From Chryseobacterium arachidis (lineage in GTDB: Bacteria > Bacteroidota > Bacteroidia > Flavobacteriales > Weeksellaceae), in contig NZ_FQUT01000002.1 of the NCBI RefSeq assembly GCF_900129245.1, forward strand, positions 248,001-312,000: a stretch of DNA of 64,000 bases. Direction: 5' to 3'. Each line of letters starts with the position of its first letter. Position 1 is the first letter of the stretch. The translations under genes were made by a program, and so were the position numbers. The notes under the pieces were generated by a model. It was not told the DNA's origin. It searched no databases and worked only from the letters and a program-made list of their open reading frames with translations. Of this stretch, positions 1 through 8,381 are shown piece after piece.

Positions 1-1
1 C

Positions 2-52
2 ACAGAAATTGCTGAGACCTACATCAACTTCGATGCAGAACAGGAAGATTAA
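2..52 (+). CDS. C-terminal end of an unidentified protein (partial)
   Basis: The window opens inside a reading frame that gives 16 acidic-ended residues (TEIAETYINFDAEQED) followed by TAA. It is immediately followed by a strong hairpin terminator, which supports this being the true end of a gene. Too little is left to name the family. Confidence 0.5.
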   Translation, partial: TEIAETYINFDAEQED

Positions 53-63
53 TACATTGACAG

Positions 64-93
64 AGCCATACGGAGTTTTCTGTATGGCTTTTT
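64..93 (+). terminator. Intrinsic terminator of the partial gene
   Basis: Perfect 8-bp stem AGCCATAC (64-71) / GTATGGCT (82-89) with a 10-nt loop, running into a T-tract at 89-93. It lies 11 bases after the stop codon of the partial gene. Confidence 0.8.
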
Positions 94-118
94 ACTCATA
101 AATAACCATCTATATACT

Positions 119-436
119 ATGAATTGCAGAGACATTGTAAAAAAGTTGGAATCCGAACATTTTACTACAATTAAAAATCAAGGAAGCTGGTTTGAGGAAG
201 GTTCTGTTATGTATACCAAAGAAATAAAGGAGAACATTTTTTTACTTTTTATCCTCCTGAAAGACTTGAAAACAGAAAGCATCCGTGCTCTGATTGCCAG
301 ATTCGACGAAGCGGAAAATATTGGTAAAAAAGAACCTCAACAGATCATGTTTTATCTTTCTATAAAATGCATAGAAGACCTTCACTACTTTGAAAAGTAC
401 CTGAAAGCGACAACCGACGAATTAGCTGCTTTTTAA
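119..436 (+). CDS. Hypothetical protein, 105 aa
   Basis: I do not recognise this protein. It has no signal peptide or clear membrane segment. It begins MNCRDIVKKL and looks mostly helical and charged, with one hydrophobic patch at about residues 40-48. It follows the terminator of the preceding gene and precedes the catalase gene by about 70 bases, so it may be its own unit or lead the stress cluster. The frame is open from an ATG and codon use resembles its neighbours, so I think it is real, but no function can be read from it. Confidence 0.6.
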   Translation: MNCRDIVKKLESEHFTTIKNQGSWFEEGSVMYTKEIKENIFLLFILLKDLKTESIRALIARFDEAENIGKKEPQQIMFYLSIKCIEDLHYFEKYLKATTDELAAF

Positions 437-507
437 ACAAAATCAGATACAATTTTTTATAACATTGTTTGCAAAAAATCACCACCACATCACAAAATAT
501 TAGAATT

Positions 508-2643
508 ATGAAAGACCAGAAACCGTCTAATGAAAAGCTAGATCAGCTAGAATCACACATTACTTCCAACGAAGACTCAAAACTAACAACCAACCAAGGT
601 CTTAAGATCAATAACAATCAGGATTCCTTAAAAGCAGGAGACAGAGGGCCTACCCTATTGGAAGATTTTATCTTCAGAGAAAAAATAACCCATTTCGATC
701 ACGAAAGGATTCCCGAAAGAGTGGTTCATGCCCGTGGTTCAGGCGCACACGGAGTTTTTACCTTAAACAAGAGCCTTGAGAAATATACCAAAGCAAAATT
801 TTTAACAGAAGTGGGAAAAGAAACACCTGTTTTTGTAAGATTTTCTACCGTTGCAGGGAACAGAGGAAGTACAGATTTAGCAAGGGATGTAAGAGGATTT
901 GCTATAAAGTTCTATACAGAAGAAGGTAATTACGACCTCGTAGCCAATAATATTCCGGTATTTTTTATCCAGGACGCCATTAAGTTTCCGGATTTGGTAC
1001 ATGCAGTAAAACCCGAGCCTCATAATGAAATTCCTCAGGCGGCTTCAGCACACGATACCTTTTGGGATTTTATTTCTTTAATGCCCGAAAGCACACATAT
1101 GATCATGTGGCTGATGAGTGACAGGGCAATCCCGAGAAGCTTCAGCAGAATGGAAGGTTTTGGCGTACATTCTTTTAAATTTATTAATGATGAAGGAAAA
1201 GTACATTTTGTAAAATTTCACTTTAAACCGAAACTGGGAGTTCACTCCGTTGCCTGGGACGAGGCGCAGAGAATTTCAGGAGTAGACCCCGATTTCCACA
1301 AAAGAGATCTTTGGGAATCTATAGAAAATGGTGATTTCCCGGAATGGGACTTCGGAGTACAGCTCATCCCGGAAGAAGATGAAGACAAATTTGATTTTGA
1401 CATTCTTGATCCTACCAAAATAATCCCTGAAGAAGAAGTTCCCGTAGAAATTTTCGGAACATTAACCTTAAATAAAAATCCTGAGAATTTCTTTTCAGAA
1501 ACTGAGCAGGTGGCTTTCCATCCGGGGCATATCGTTCCGGGAATTGATTTCAGCAACGATCCGTTATTACAAGGAAGATTATTCTCATACACCGATACCC
1601 AATTAATACGACTAGGCGGTCCCAACTTCCACGAGATCCCGATCAACAGATCAATAAAAACCGTCCACAATAACCAGAGAGACGGATATATGAGACAGCA
1701 GATTGCCAAAGGAAAAGTAAGCTACGAACCCAATTCTATTGGTGGAGGATGCCCTTTCCAGGCAATGATGTCCGAAGGCGGATTTACTTCTCATCAGGAA
1801 ACTATTTCCGGCCCGAAAATCAGACAGAGAAGTGAAAGTTTCGTCGATCATTATTCTCAGGCAAAATTATTCTACAACAGCCAGTCGGCTCCGGAGAAAA
1901 TACATCTTCAGAATGCATTGATCTTTGAATTGTCTAAAGTGACCATTCCAGCCATACGTGAAAGAATGGTAGGTCAGCTCAATTTTGTGGATAAAGTATT
2001 AGCCCAGAAAGTAGCAGAAAAAACAGGCGTTGAAGTAACAGAATTGGAGTTTCCCAACCAGAGTCTCCCTGCAGACAGCAATCATATAGATCTTCAGAGT
2101 GAAGAAAGAGAAGCCCACACGAAGATTTCAGATGCTTTAAGCATGGAAAATACGGTAAAAGATACTATTAAAAGCAGAAAAATTGGTTTTATCTTAGCCA
2201 ATGGTGCTGATGCAGGCAGTGTTAATGACTTAAAAGCGAAACTGGAAGATGAAGGCGCTACAGTAGAAATTATTGCGCCAAGTTTAGCACCTATTACCAC
2301 CAATGATGGATCGGCGTTAACACCCAAACATTCATTAACCAGTACAGCGAGTGTATGTTTCGATGCTTTATTCATAAGTACAGGTGAAGATTCTACCAAA
2401 GAGCTGCTGGCTCCGGACAACAAACATAAGGTACTGCAATTTATTAATGAAGCCTATAAACACTGCAAAACCATTTATTTTGGAGAAGGTACAGAACCGT
2501 TGTACATGAACAGTAATGTGGGATTAAAAAGCCATATAGATCCAGCTATTGTTTCCTGGGAAGATGAAAATCCTGAAAGCAAATTTATCGATGCCATTGC
2601 CCAACACAGAGTCTGGCACCTTGAACAGGAACGAAATAATTAA
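508..2643 (+). CDS. katE: Large-subunit monofunctional catalase (HPII type) with C-terminal DJ-1/PfpI-like domain
   Basis: Haem catalase that breaks down hydrogen peroxide to water and oxygen. From the ATG at 508 the protein has 711 aa, the length of the large clade-2 catalases such as E. coli HPII, not the roughly 500-aa small type. The catalytic His is at about residue 74 in RVVHARG, the distal Asn near 147 in DLVANN, and the haem-ligand Tyr at 361 in RLFSYTDTQ. Residues from about 565 onward form a flavodoxin/DJ-1-like domain (start KIGFILANGADAG). An in-frame TTG at 469 would add 13 residues, but the ATG at 508 sits in a leader nearly identical to that of the next gene, so I prefer it. 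No signal peptide is visible, so the enzyme is probably cytoplasmic. It heads a run of oxidative-stress-type genes. Confidence 0.96.
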   Translation: MKDQKPSNEKLDQLESHITSNEDSKLTTNQGLKINNNQDSLKAGDRGPTLLEDFIFREKITHFDHERIPERVVHARGSGAHGVFTLNKSLEKYTKAKFLTEVGKETPVFVRFSTVAGNRGSTDLARDVRGFAIKFYTEEGNYDLVANNIPVFFIQDAIKFPDLVHAVKPEPHNEIPQAASAHDTFWDFISLMPESTHMIMWLMSDRAIPRSFSRMEGFGVHSFKFINDEGKVHFVKFHFKPKLGVHSVAWDEAQRISGVDPDFHKRDLWESIENGDFPEWDFGVQLIPEEDEDKFDFDILDPTKIIPEEEVPVEIFGTLTLNKNPENFFSETEQVAFHPGHIVPGIDFSNDPLLQGRLFSYTDTQLIRLGGPNFHEIPINRSIKTVHNNQRDGYMRQQIAKGKVSYEPNSIGGGCPFQAMMSEGGFTSHQETISGPKIRQRSESFVDHYSQAKLFYNSQSAPEKIHLQNALIFELSKVTIPAIRERMVGQLNFVDKVLAQKVAEKTGVEVTELEFPNQSLPADSNHIDLQSEEREAHTKISDALSMENTVKDTIKSRKIGFILANGADAGSVNDLKAKLEDEGATVEIIAPSLAPITTNDGSALTPKHSLTSTASVCFDALFISTGEDSTKELLAPDNKHKVLQFINEAYKHCKTIYFGEGTEPLYMNSNVGLKSHIDPAIVSWEDENPESKFIDAIAQHRVWHLEQERNN

Positions 2644-2675
2644 ACACACCTCACACCACATTAAATATTAAAATT

Positions 2676-3854
2676 ATGAAAGCTGCAGTTATACACTCAC
2701 CCGGTATTATTACTTGCGATACCGTGGATGATCCGATCATTAAAGATCAAAATGATATTATTTTAAGAGTTACTTCCACCGCTATCTGCGGAAGCGATTT
2801 ACATATGTACTCAGGAGGCATTCCTCAAGCCCGGCCAATGGTAATGGGACATGAGTTTATGGGAATTGTGGAAGAAACCGGCAAAAACATTACCAACCTT
2901 AAGGTTGGAGACCGTGTTGTAGTGCCATTCCCCATTTCATGTGGAAGCTGCTTTTTCTGTCAGCACGATCTTCCAACAGCCTGCGAACACAGCAATCCAG
3001 AACATTACGGTCCGGAAGGAGGAATTTTGACCGATAAAGGCGGCGCCCTTTTCGGGTACAGTGATCTGTACGGAGGCTACGACGGCGGACAGGCCCAATA
3101 TGTAAGAGTTCCCTACGCTCACGTAGGCCCCAGAAAGGTTCCCGATACGCTTACCGACGAGCAGGTTTTATTCCTTACCGATATTTTCCCGACAGGTTAT
3201 ACAGGTGTAATGTGGGGAGAGCTTAAAGGAGGCGAAACGGTGGCCATTTTCGGAGCCGGGCCCGTAGGATCAATGTCTGCCAAAAGTGCCATTCTCCACA
3301 ATGCCAAAAAAGTAATTGTAATAGATACCCAACAGTACAGACTGGATCAGATTAAATCATTAACCGGTTGTGATACCATTTTATGGGAAGACGGACAGGA
3401 GGTAATCGACCAAATAAGAGATATGACAGATGGCCGAGGAGCCGATCTCTGTATTGAAGCAGTGGGTTTCGAACCGGATAGAAATTTATTGGATAGAGCA
3501 AAAGCCATTTTAAATTTTGAAAAAGGCTCTATAAAAGTTCTGGAAGCATGCATGAGCGCGGTAAGACGTGGCGGTATTGTTTCTATTTTAGGAGTGTATC
3601 CTGTTAATTACGATAACTTTAAACTAGGGCAGATTTTCGATAAAGGAATTACCATCAAGGCAGGCCAGTGTAATGTCCATGCCATTATAGACCAGCTGAT
3701 GGATCATGTTCAGAGCGGAAGAGTTACTTTAAATGACATTATTACCCATCGTCTTTCTCTAGAAGACGTGGCAAAAGGATATCAGATTTTCGATAAAAAA
3801 GAAGACGGCTGCGTAAAGGTAGTTCTCGATCCCTGGAAAACTTCAGCATTTTAG
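2676..3854 (+). CDS. Zinc-dependent alcohol dehydrogenase (formaldehyde-dehydrogenase-like MDR)
   Basis: Medium-chain dehydrogenase/reductase of 392 aa. The catalytic zinc site is visible as C38 (AICGSD) and H59-E60 (GHEF). Four structural-zinc cysteines lie at 89, 92, 95 and 103 (SCGSCFFC...C). The Rossmann motif GAGPVG is at 193-198. The length and the insert around residues 105-140 resemble the glutathione-independent formaldehyde dehydrogenase branch, but the true substrate cannot be read from sequence. It starts 32 bases after the catalase stop and shares an almost identical leader with it, which suggests common translation control and an operon. Confidence 0.9.
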   Translation: MKAAVIHSPGIITCDTVDDPIIKDQNDIILRVTSTAICGSDLHMYSGGIPQARPMVMGHEFMGIVEETGKNITNLKVGDRVVVPFPISCGSCFFCQHDLPTACEHSNPEHYGPEGGILTDKGGALFGYSDLYGGYDGGQAQYVRVPYAHVGPRKVPDTLTDEQVLFLTDIFPTGYTGVMWGELKGGETVAIFGAGPVGSMSAKSAILHNAKKVIVIDTQQYRLDQIKSLTGCDTILWEDGQEVIDQIRDMTDGRGADLCIEAVGFEPDRNLLDRAKAILNFEKGSIKVLEACMSAVRRGGIVSILGVYPVNYDNFKLGQIFDKGITIKAGQCNVHAIIDQLMDHVQSGRVTLNDIITHRLSLEDVAKGYQIFDKKEDGCVKVVLDPWKTSAF

Positions 3855-3878
3855 ATAATTACCAAATACCAAAGAATT

Positions 3879-4676
3879 ATGGAACGCAAAAATCAATATG
3901 CACTGATAACAGGAGCCACCAGCGGAATTGGCTATGAATTGGCAAAGCTGTTTGCCAAAAACGGCTACGACTTGGTGATTGTCGCCCGCAATCATGATGA
4001 ATTATCAGCAAGAGCGGACGAGTTTAAAAGTTTTGGAATTAATGTAATTACCATTGCCAAAAACTTGTTCCAACAGGAAGATGCCTATTCATTATATTCT
4101 GAATTGAAACTGAACGGCATAAGCCCGGAAATCCTTGTCAACGATGCAGGACAGGGTGTTTATGGAAAATTCGAAGAAACGGATATTCACCGCGAAGTAG
4201 ATATTGTGAATTTAAATATTGTTTCTGTTATCATCCTTACTAAGCTGTTTTTAAAAGACAGACTTGCAAAAGGTTCCGGGAAAATATTAAATCTGGCATC
4301 TATTGCAAGTAAAGCTCCCGGGCCTTGGCATTCGGTATATCACGGTACAAAAGCATTTATTCTGTCCTGGTCTGAAGCCATCAGAGAAGAGCTTAAAGAC
4401 TCTGGGATTACCGTTACAGCATTGCTGCCGGGTCCTACAGATACCGATTTCTTCAACAAAGCAGATATGAATGAAAGTAAAATACTCGATGATCCGGATA
4501 ATCTGATGTCTGCAGAGGAAGTTGCTGCTGACGGATACAATGCTTTGATGAACGGTGACGACAAAGTCATTTCAGGATTAAAGAACAAATTATCTGTAGC
4601 CATGACCAATCTTTCAACAGACAGCATGGCCGCGCACAGGATGGGAGAAATGCAGAAGCCCAGCTCAGAAAAGTAA
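3879..4676 (+). CDS. Short-chain dehydrogenase/reductase (SDR)
   Basis: Classical SDR of 265 aa that probably uses NAD(P)H. The cofactor motif TGATSGIG is at residues 11-18, the catalytic Ser is at about 141 (ASIAS), and the Tyr/Lys pair is Y154 and K158 in YHGTK. The usual NNAG motif reads NDAG (88-91), a mild variation. It sits 24 bases after the alcohol dehydrogenase in the same direction. The substrate is unknown. In this setting a role in clearing reactive carbonyls under stress is plausible but is inference. Confidence 0.9.
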   Translation: MERKNQYALITGATSGIGYELAKLFAKNGYDLVIVARNHDELSARADEFKSFGINVITIAKNLFQQEDAYSLYSELKLNGISPEILVNDAGQGVYGKFEETDIHREVDIVNLNIVSVIILTKLFLKDRLAKGSGKILNLASIASKAPGPWHSVYHGTKAFILSWSEAIREELKDSGITVTALLPGPTDTDFFNKADMNESKILDDPDNLMSAEEVAADGYNALMNGDDKVISGLKNKLSVAMTNLSTDSMAAHRMGEMQKPSSEK

Positions 4677-4707
4677 AAAATATTATAAAAAGATAACTGA
4701 AAAAGAT

Positions 4708-4881
4708 ATGAGAACAACAGCAGCAATGCTTTTAGGACTTTTTTGTCTTGCAGCATCTACTTCATGTAAATGCGATTTTGATGAAGATGAGCCTAAAAAT
4801 AAGTATGATCATCCTTCTGAAGGTCAAAAATCCAGGAATGGTAATCCAACAGAAAACGATTCTATCCCTTTAAACAAATAG
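4708..4881 (+). CDS. Small putative lipoprotein, 57 aa
   Basis: An ATG at 4708 opens a 57-codon frame ending in TAG at 4879-4881. The product starts MRTTAAMLLGLFCLAASTSC and has a short hydrophobic signal with a cysteine at residue 20 in a loose lipobox (STSC), then an acidic, hydrophilic tail (CDFDEDEPKNKYDHPSEG). This pattern fits a small Bacteroidota lipoprotein. An antisense frame overlaps its 5' half but has no supporting feature. It lies between the SDR and the Rieske oxidoreductase, same direction, and probably belongs to the stress operon. No function is recognised. Confidence 0.65.
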   Translation: MRTTAAMLLGLFCLAASTSCKCDFDEDEPKNKYDHPSEGQKSRNGNPTENDSIPLNK

Positions 4882-4933
4882 AGCTTGATTTTCAGGCTCT
4901 ATTGTTCTCTTGTTAAACCATAAAAATAATTGT

Positions 4934-6457
4934 ATGTACAGAGACGGAGCAAGAAAAAGTATATGGCAGGAAGAAACAAAAAAATTTACTTCTACTGCCG
5001 ATTGTAATAAAATATATGATGTTGCCATAATTGGCGGAGGTATTACAGGAGTCTCCACCGCCTTACAACTGCAGCAGTCAGGAAAAAAATGTATTATTAT
5101 TGAAGCTTCAAACATTGGCTTTGGAACCACCGTCGGAACAACCGCTCATCTTAATGATTTCTTTGACACCACTTTTCCGCAAGCCATCAGCGATTTCGGA
5201 CTGGAAAATGCTAAATTGTTTGCTGAGGTAGGCCAGGAAGCCATCAGTATGATCGCTAATAACATCCATCAGTTTACTATAGACTGTGATTTTGAAAGGA
5301 AGCCGGCCTATCTTTTCGCCCTGGATGAAAAACAGGAAAAAGAACTGAAAGATATTGTCGCCGGTGCTGCAGAAGTAGGTCATGTCATGAATTTCACTCA
5401 TGAAATACCATTTCCGGTTCCGTTTGTAAATGCCGTAATTATTCCTGATCAGGCACAGTTTCATCCCGTTAAATATATCAAAGCTTTATGTGAAGCATTT
5501 CTGAATTTAGGCGGCGAAATTAAAGAAGACTGTGTCTGCGAAAGCCACGATGAGCAGGATGAGGTTGTCATTTTAAATACATCGCAGGGTGAAATTAAGG
5601 CTAAAAATGCAGTCTATGCAACCCACATTCCGCCGGGAATTAACGTTCTGAATTTTATTAATGCTCCTTACCGGAGTTATGCTTTGGCATTCAGCTTAAA
5701 GAATAACGACTATCCTCAGGCATTAGGCTACGACCTTACAGATCCTTATCATTACTACAGAACTCAGGAAATCGACGGAAAAATGCTTTTGATAGCGGGA
5801 GGAGAGGATCATAAAACAGGTCATGAGGAAAATACAGGAGAATGCTTTTCAAGGCTTGAAAATTATGTACGCGATCATTTTGATGTAGATACTGTATTTT
5901 ACAGCTGGTCGAGCCAGTATTACGAACCCGTAGACGGATTTCCTTACATTGGAAAGCTTCCCGGAAGCAACGGAAAAATATTTACGGCTACAGGTTTCCG
6001 CGGAAACGGTATGATTTTCGGCACCCTCTCGTCACAGATTTTATCTGACCTTATTATTAAAGGAGAAAATAAATATGCGGATATTTTTAATCCTTCCCGA
6101 ATAAAGCCTGTAGCTGGATTTACAGATTTTGTAAAGGAAACAGCCGTGGTCGCTTTTGATTTTATTAAAGATAAACTCTTTGCAGAAAAAATCAGGTCGC
6201 TGGCCGAAGTAAAAGAAGGAGAAGCAAAAGTTGTAAAGTACGAAGGTGAATCATATGCTCTATATAAGGAAGCCAACGGAAAAATCCATCTTGTAAAAAG
6301 CACCTGTCCTCATGCAAAATGCGAAGTTCGCTGGAACTGTGCCGAGCTCAGCTGGGATTGCCCGTGCCACGGCTCCAGGTTTAATGTAAACGGAAAAATG
6401 CTGACAGGGCCTACCGTGAAAGATTTGCAGAGAATTGAATCCGAGTCTGAATCTTAA
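4934..6457 (+). CDS. FAD-dependent oxidoreductase with C-terminal Rieske [2Fe-2S] domain
   Basis: 507-aa two-domain redox enzyme. The N-terminal DAO-type FAD domain carries GGGITG at residues 34-39 after a DVAII beta strand. The C-terminal Rieske domain has its ligands as CPH (458-460) and CPCH (476-479), where C476 and H479 are the second pair. Family members often annotated as FAD-dependent oxidoreductase with Rieske domain occur near catalases and DUF6766 proteins in Bacteroidota; that link is from memory. I chose the ATG at 4934 over a TTG at 4910. The reaction is unknown; electron transfer from an amine- or hydroxy-type substrate to the Rieske cluster is inference. Confidence 0.9.
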   Translation: MYRDGARKSIWQEETKKFTSTADCNKIYDVAIIGGGITGVSTALQLQQSGKKCIIIEASNIGFGTTVGTTAHLNDFFDTTFPQAISDFGLENAKLFAEVGQEAISMIANNIHQFTIDCDFERKPAYLFALDEKQEKELKDIVAGAAEVGHVMNFTHEIPFPVPFVNAVIIPDQAQFHPVKYIKALCEAFLNLGGEIKEDCVCESHDEQDEVVILNTSQGEIKAKNAVYATHIPPGINVLNFINAPYRSYALAFSLKNNDYPQALGYDLTDPYHYYRTQEIDGKMLLIAGGEDHKTGHEENTGECFSRLENYVRDHFDVDTVFYSWSSQYYEPVDGFPYIGKLPGSNGKIFTATGFRGNGMIFGTLSSQILSDLIIKGENKYADIFNPSRIKPVAGFTDFVKETAVVAFDFIKDKLFAEKIRSLAEVKEGEAKVVKYEGESYALYKEANGKIHLVKSTCPHAKCEVRWNCAELSWDCPCHGSRFNVNGKMLTGPTVKDLQRIESESES

Positions 6458-6467
6458 TTTTTACATC

Positions 6468-7124
6468 ATGTCTAAATCAAGCTTTTTATATAGAAACAGC
6501 TTAAGTATTGTTTTACTTATTCTTATGCTTTTATGTCTCCTGGGACAATTTCTGACGGGTTGGAAGACAGAAAACAAGGAATTGCTGGAACATGGCAAAA
6601 ATATGTTAACCCTGAAGCAATATCTTCAAAGCGGACACTTTATTCAGGCAACTTTTGAAAATTGGGAAAGTGAATTTCTGCAGATGATGATTTATGTGCT
6701 TCTTACAGTTTCTCTTAGGCAGAAGGGTTCCAGCGAATCTAAATCTCTGGACAAGGAAGAGGATGTGGATAAAGAACCGAAGCCACACCCAAAAGCGCCA
6801 TGGCCGGTGAAAAAAGGAGGTATCTATCTGAAGATTTATAAACATTCTTTGTCAATTGCTTTTGCGGTATTGTTTTTGGCAAGCTTTATCCTACATTTTT
6901 ACGGAAGCCTGAAAGATTATAATGAGGAACAGGTGATGAAGAACGAGAAAATAGTGACTGTATTTCAATACATGGCAGAATCCCGCTTCTGGTTTGAGTC
7001 TTTTCAAAACTGGCAGAGCGAGTTTCTGGCGGTTTTTTCGTTGGTTTTCTTATCAATCTGGCTGCGTGAAAAAGGCTCTCCGGAATCCAAACCGGTTGAT
7101 ATGCCCTACAATGAGAATTCTTAA
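6468..7124 (+). CDS. DUF6766-type membrane protein with internal duplication
   Basis: 218-aa integral membrane protein starting at the ATG at 6468, ten bases after the previous stop. It has two similar halves, each with two hydrophobic segments. Each half repeats a pattern ending NWxSEFL...LRxKGSxESK (ENWESEFLQ...RQKGSSESK and QNWQSEFLA...REKGSPESK), joined by a charged Lys/Pro-rich linker at about residues 95-120. It matches what I recall as the DUF6766 family, whose function is unknown. It closes the stress-type operon and is followed directly by a terminator. Confidence 0.8.
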   Translation: MSKSSFLYRNSLSIVLLILMLLCLLGQFLTGWKTENKELLEHGKNMLTLKQYLQSGHFIQATFENWESEFLQMMIYVLLTVSLRQKGSSESKSLDKEEDVDKEPKPHPKAPWPVKKGGIYLKIYKHSLSIAFAVLFLASFILHFYGSLKDYNEEQVMKNEKIVTVFQYMAESRFWFESFQNWQSEFLAVFSLVFLSIWLREKGSPESKPVDMPYNENS

Positions 7125-7141
7125 TTCCATAAGATTTATTT

Positions 7142-7166
7142 AAAAGTCCTCTTTATGAGGGCTTTT
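7142..7166 (+). terminator. Terminator after the DUF6766 gene
   Basis: Stem AAAGTCCTC / GAGGGCTTT (one G-U pair) around a short ttat loop, followed by TTTTG. It closes the plus-strand unit that begins with katE. Confidence 0.75.
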
Positions 7167-7335
7167 GTTTTAGTGGATAGCCCAAACAGGGTTTTAAATC
7201 ATTAATAAAACTTGATTAAAGAAATATTTGATATCCTATATAAAGCCCCGGCAAGGGTTTAAAGAAATTTTCTGAGAAATAGCAAATTCGTTATCAGACA
7301 ATTACCTATTAATAAAAATAAATTCCACACAAATA

Positions 7336-7366
7336 TTTTGAATAAAAGAAAAAAATATTACCTTTG
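7336..7366 (+). promoter_or_regulatory. Promoter for the 7515 gene, with long leader
   Basis: A -33 TTTTG (7336-7340) and -7 TACCTTTG (7359-7366) with an 18-nt spacer fit the Bacteroidota consensus. The nearest gene starts at 7515, leaving a leader of about 140 nt. The leader holds a small hairpin (AACAAA 7409-7414 / TTTGTT 7419-7424) and a 15-codon frame (7480-7527) overlapping the next start. The rest of 7167-7335 shows nothing I can name. Confidence 0.6.
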
Positions 7367-7514
7367 CACCACCTTAAACGGGAGATTTATTGATCTTTGA
7401 TTTTGTTTAACAAAAAGGTTTGTTGATGTTTTATAATTTAAAATTTTGACTTATCTTTAATTTAAATTAATAAAAGACCATGACAATTTCTTATTTAAGA
7501 TTGCAAATTATATC

Positions 7515-7835
7515 ATGCCGGATTTAAAAATACAAGAAGCTAAACTGCTTTTTAAGAAAATCCACTCTAACCCAAAAAGTTATGATTTAAAAATCAATGA
7601 AGACGGGATTACAGGCAGGGATGATAAAATAAGTTTCAGACTAGACAGGACTGGAGAGAGGGTGACTTTTGAAGTAACAATTGACGGACTTACCTTCACC
7701 AATACCACTGGAGAATGGAACAATGCGCTGGTAATGCTTACGAGCACTATCAAAAAATTAGAAAGAGAAGAAGAGAATATTAAAATAGAACAGGCAATAA
7801 ATAAACTGAAAAAATATTTATCAGAAGAAAATTAA
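7515..7835 (+). CDS. Hypothetical protein, 106 aa
   Basis: Cytoplasmic-looking protein with no signal or membrane segment. Residues 1-75 alternate short beta-like stretches (ISFRL, VTFEVTIDGLTF). The last 35 residues are a charged helix likely to form a coiled coil (KKLEREEENIKIEQAINKL). I do not recognise a family. It is transcribed toward rpsT, which has its own promoter overlapping the end of this gene. The long leader upstream suggests regulation of some kind, but nothing specific can be said. Confidence 0.65.
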   Translation: MPDLKIQEAKLLFKKIHSNPKSYDLKINEDGITGRDDKISFRLDRTGERVTFEVTIDGLTFTNTTGEWNNALVMLTSTIKKLEREEENIKIEQAINKLKKYLSEEN

Positions 7836-7852
7836 AAATTTTTGAAAATAAA

Positions 7853-7884
7853 TTTGGTAGATAAAAAAATAGTTTATACTTTTG
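7853..7884 (+). promoter_or_regulatory. rpsT promoter
   Basis: A -33 TTTG (7853-7856) and a -7 TACTTTTG (7877-7884) separated by 20 nt, 19 bases before the rpsT ATG. The strong match to the Bacteroidota promoter consensus fits a highly expressed ribosomal gene. Confidence 0.75.
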
Positions 7885-7902
7885 CACTCACATTTGAACG
7901 AT

Positions 7903-8157
7903 ATGGCAAATCATAAATCAGCTTTAAAAAGAATTAGACAAAACGAAGTAAGAAAACTTCGTAACAGATACTATCACAAGACTGCTAGAACAGCAATGAA
8001 AGTGTTAAGAAACGAAGAGAACAAAGCAGCTGCATCTGAGCAATTACCTAAAGTTATCGCTTTATTGGATAAATTAGCTAAGAAAAACATTATCCACAAA
8101 AACAAAGCAGCTAACTTGAAAAGTAAGTTAACTAAGCACGTTAATAAATTAGCGTAA
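7903..8157 (+). CDS. rpsT: 30S ribosomal protein S20
   Basis: 84-aa highly basic, all-helical protein that binds 16S rRNA in the small subunit. The start [16 protein letters not shown] and the [21 protein letters not shown] tail region are typical of S20. I chose the ATG at 7903 because the family begins MANHKSA; an upstream in-frame ATG at 7882 falls inside the promoter -7 box. The stop lies only 10 bases before the first tRNA-Glu with no terminator between, so mRNA and tRNAs are likely made as one transcript. Confidence 0.97.
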   Translation: MANHKSALKRIRQNEVRKLRNRYYHKTARTAMKVLRNEENKAAASEQLPKVIALLDKLAKKNIIHKNKAANLKSKLTKHVNKLA

Positions 8158-8167
8158 TTATATAGTT

Positions 8168-8239
8168 GGCCCGTTCGTCTATCGGTTAGGACCTCAGATT
8201 TTCATTCTGGTAAGAGGGGTTCGATTCCCCTACGGGCTA
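8168..8239 (+). tRNA. tRNA-Glu (anticodon TTC), copy 1
   Basis: A 72-nt cloverleaf. The acceptor stem pairs GGCCCGT with ACGGGCT, with a terminal G-U. The anticodon stem pairs TCAGA with TCTGG around a loop containing TTC. The T arm is AGGGG-TTCGATT-CCCCT. The 3' CCA is not encoded. It lies 10 bases after rpsT and is identical to the second copy. Confidence 0.95.
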
Positions 8240-8308
8240 CTAATTTAAGAGTTGTAAACTTATAAAAACAAAAACTAACACATAATCTTCGGATTGTGGA
8301 AGATAGCG

Positions 8309-8380
8309 GGCCCGTTCGTCTATCGGTTAGGACCTCAGATTTTCATTCTGGTAAGAGGGGTTCGATTCCCCTACGGGCTA
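8309..8380 (+). tRNA. tRNA-Glu (anticodon TTC), copy 2
   Basis: Identical in all 72 positions to the copy at 8168, separated by 69 bases. Same fold and anticodon TTC, no encoded CCA. A terminator follows at once, so the two tRNAs appear to close the rpsT transcription unit. Confidence 0.95.
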
Positions 8381-8381
8381 C

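Noticed and set aside
469..507. TTG-initiated extension of the catalase
   Set aside because: The ATG at 508 has a leader matching the next gene, and the extra 13 residues have no family support.
4340..4756. 138-aa minus-strand frame opposite the SDR and small lipoprotein
   Set aside because: It is antisense to the conserved SDR catalytic region, has no recognisable domain and no promoter.
8168..8380. Twin tRNA-Glu as an integration (att) site
   Set aside because: The repeat is the whole tRNA, with no integrase or foreign genes beside it.
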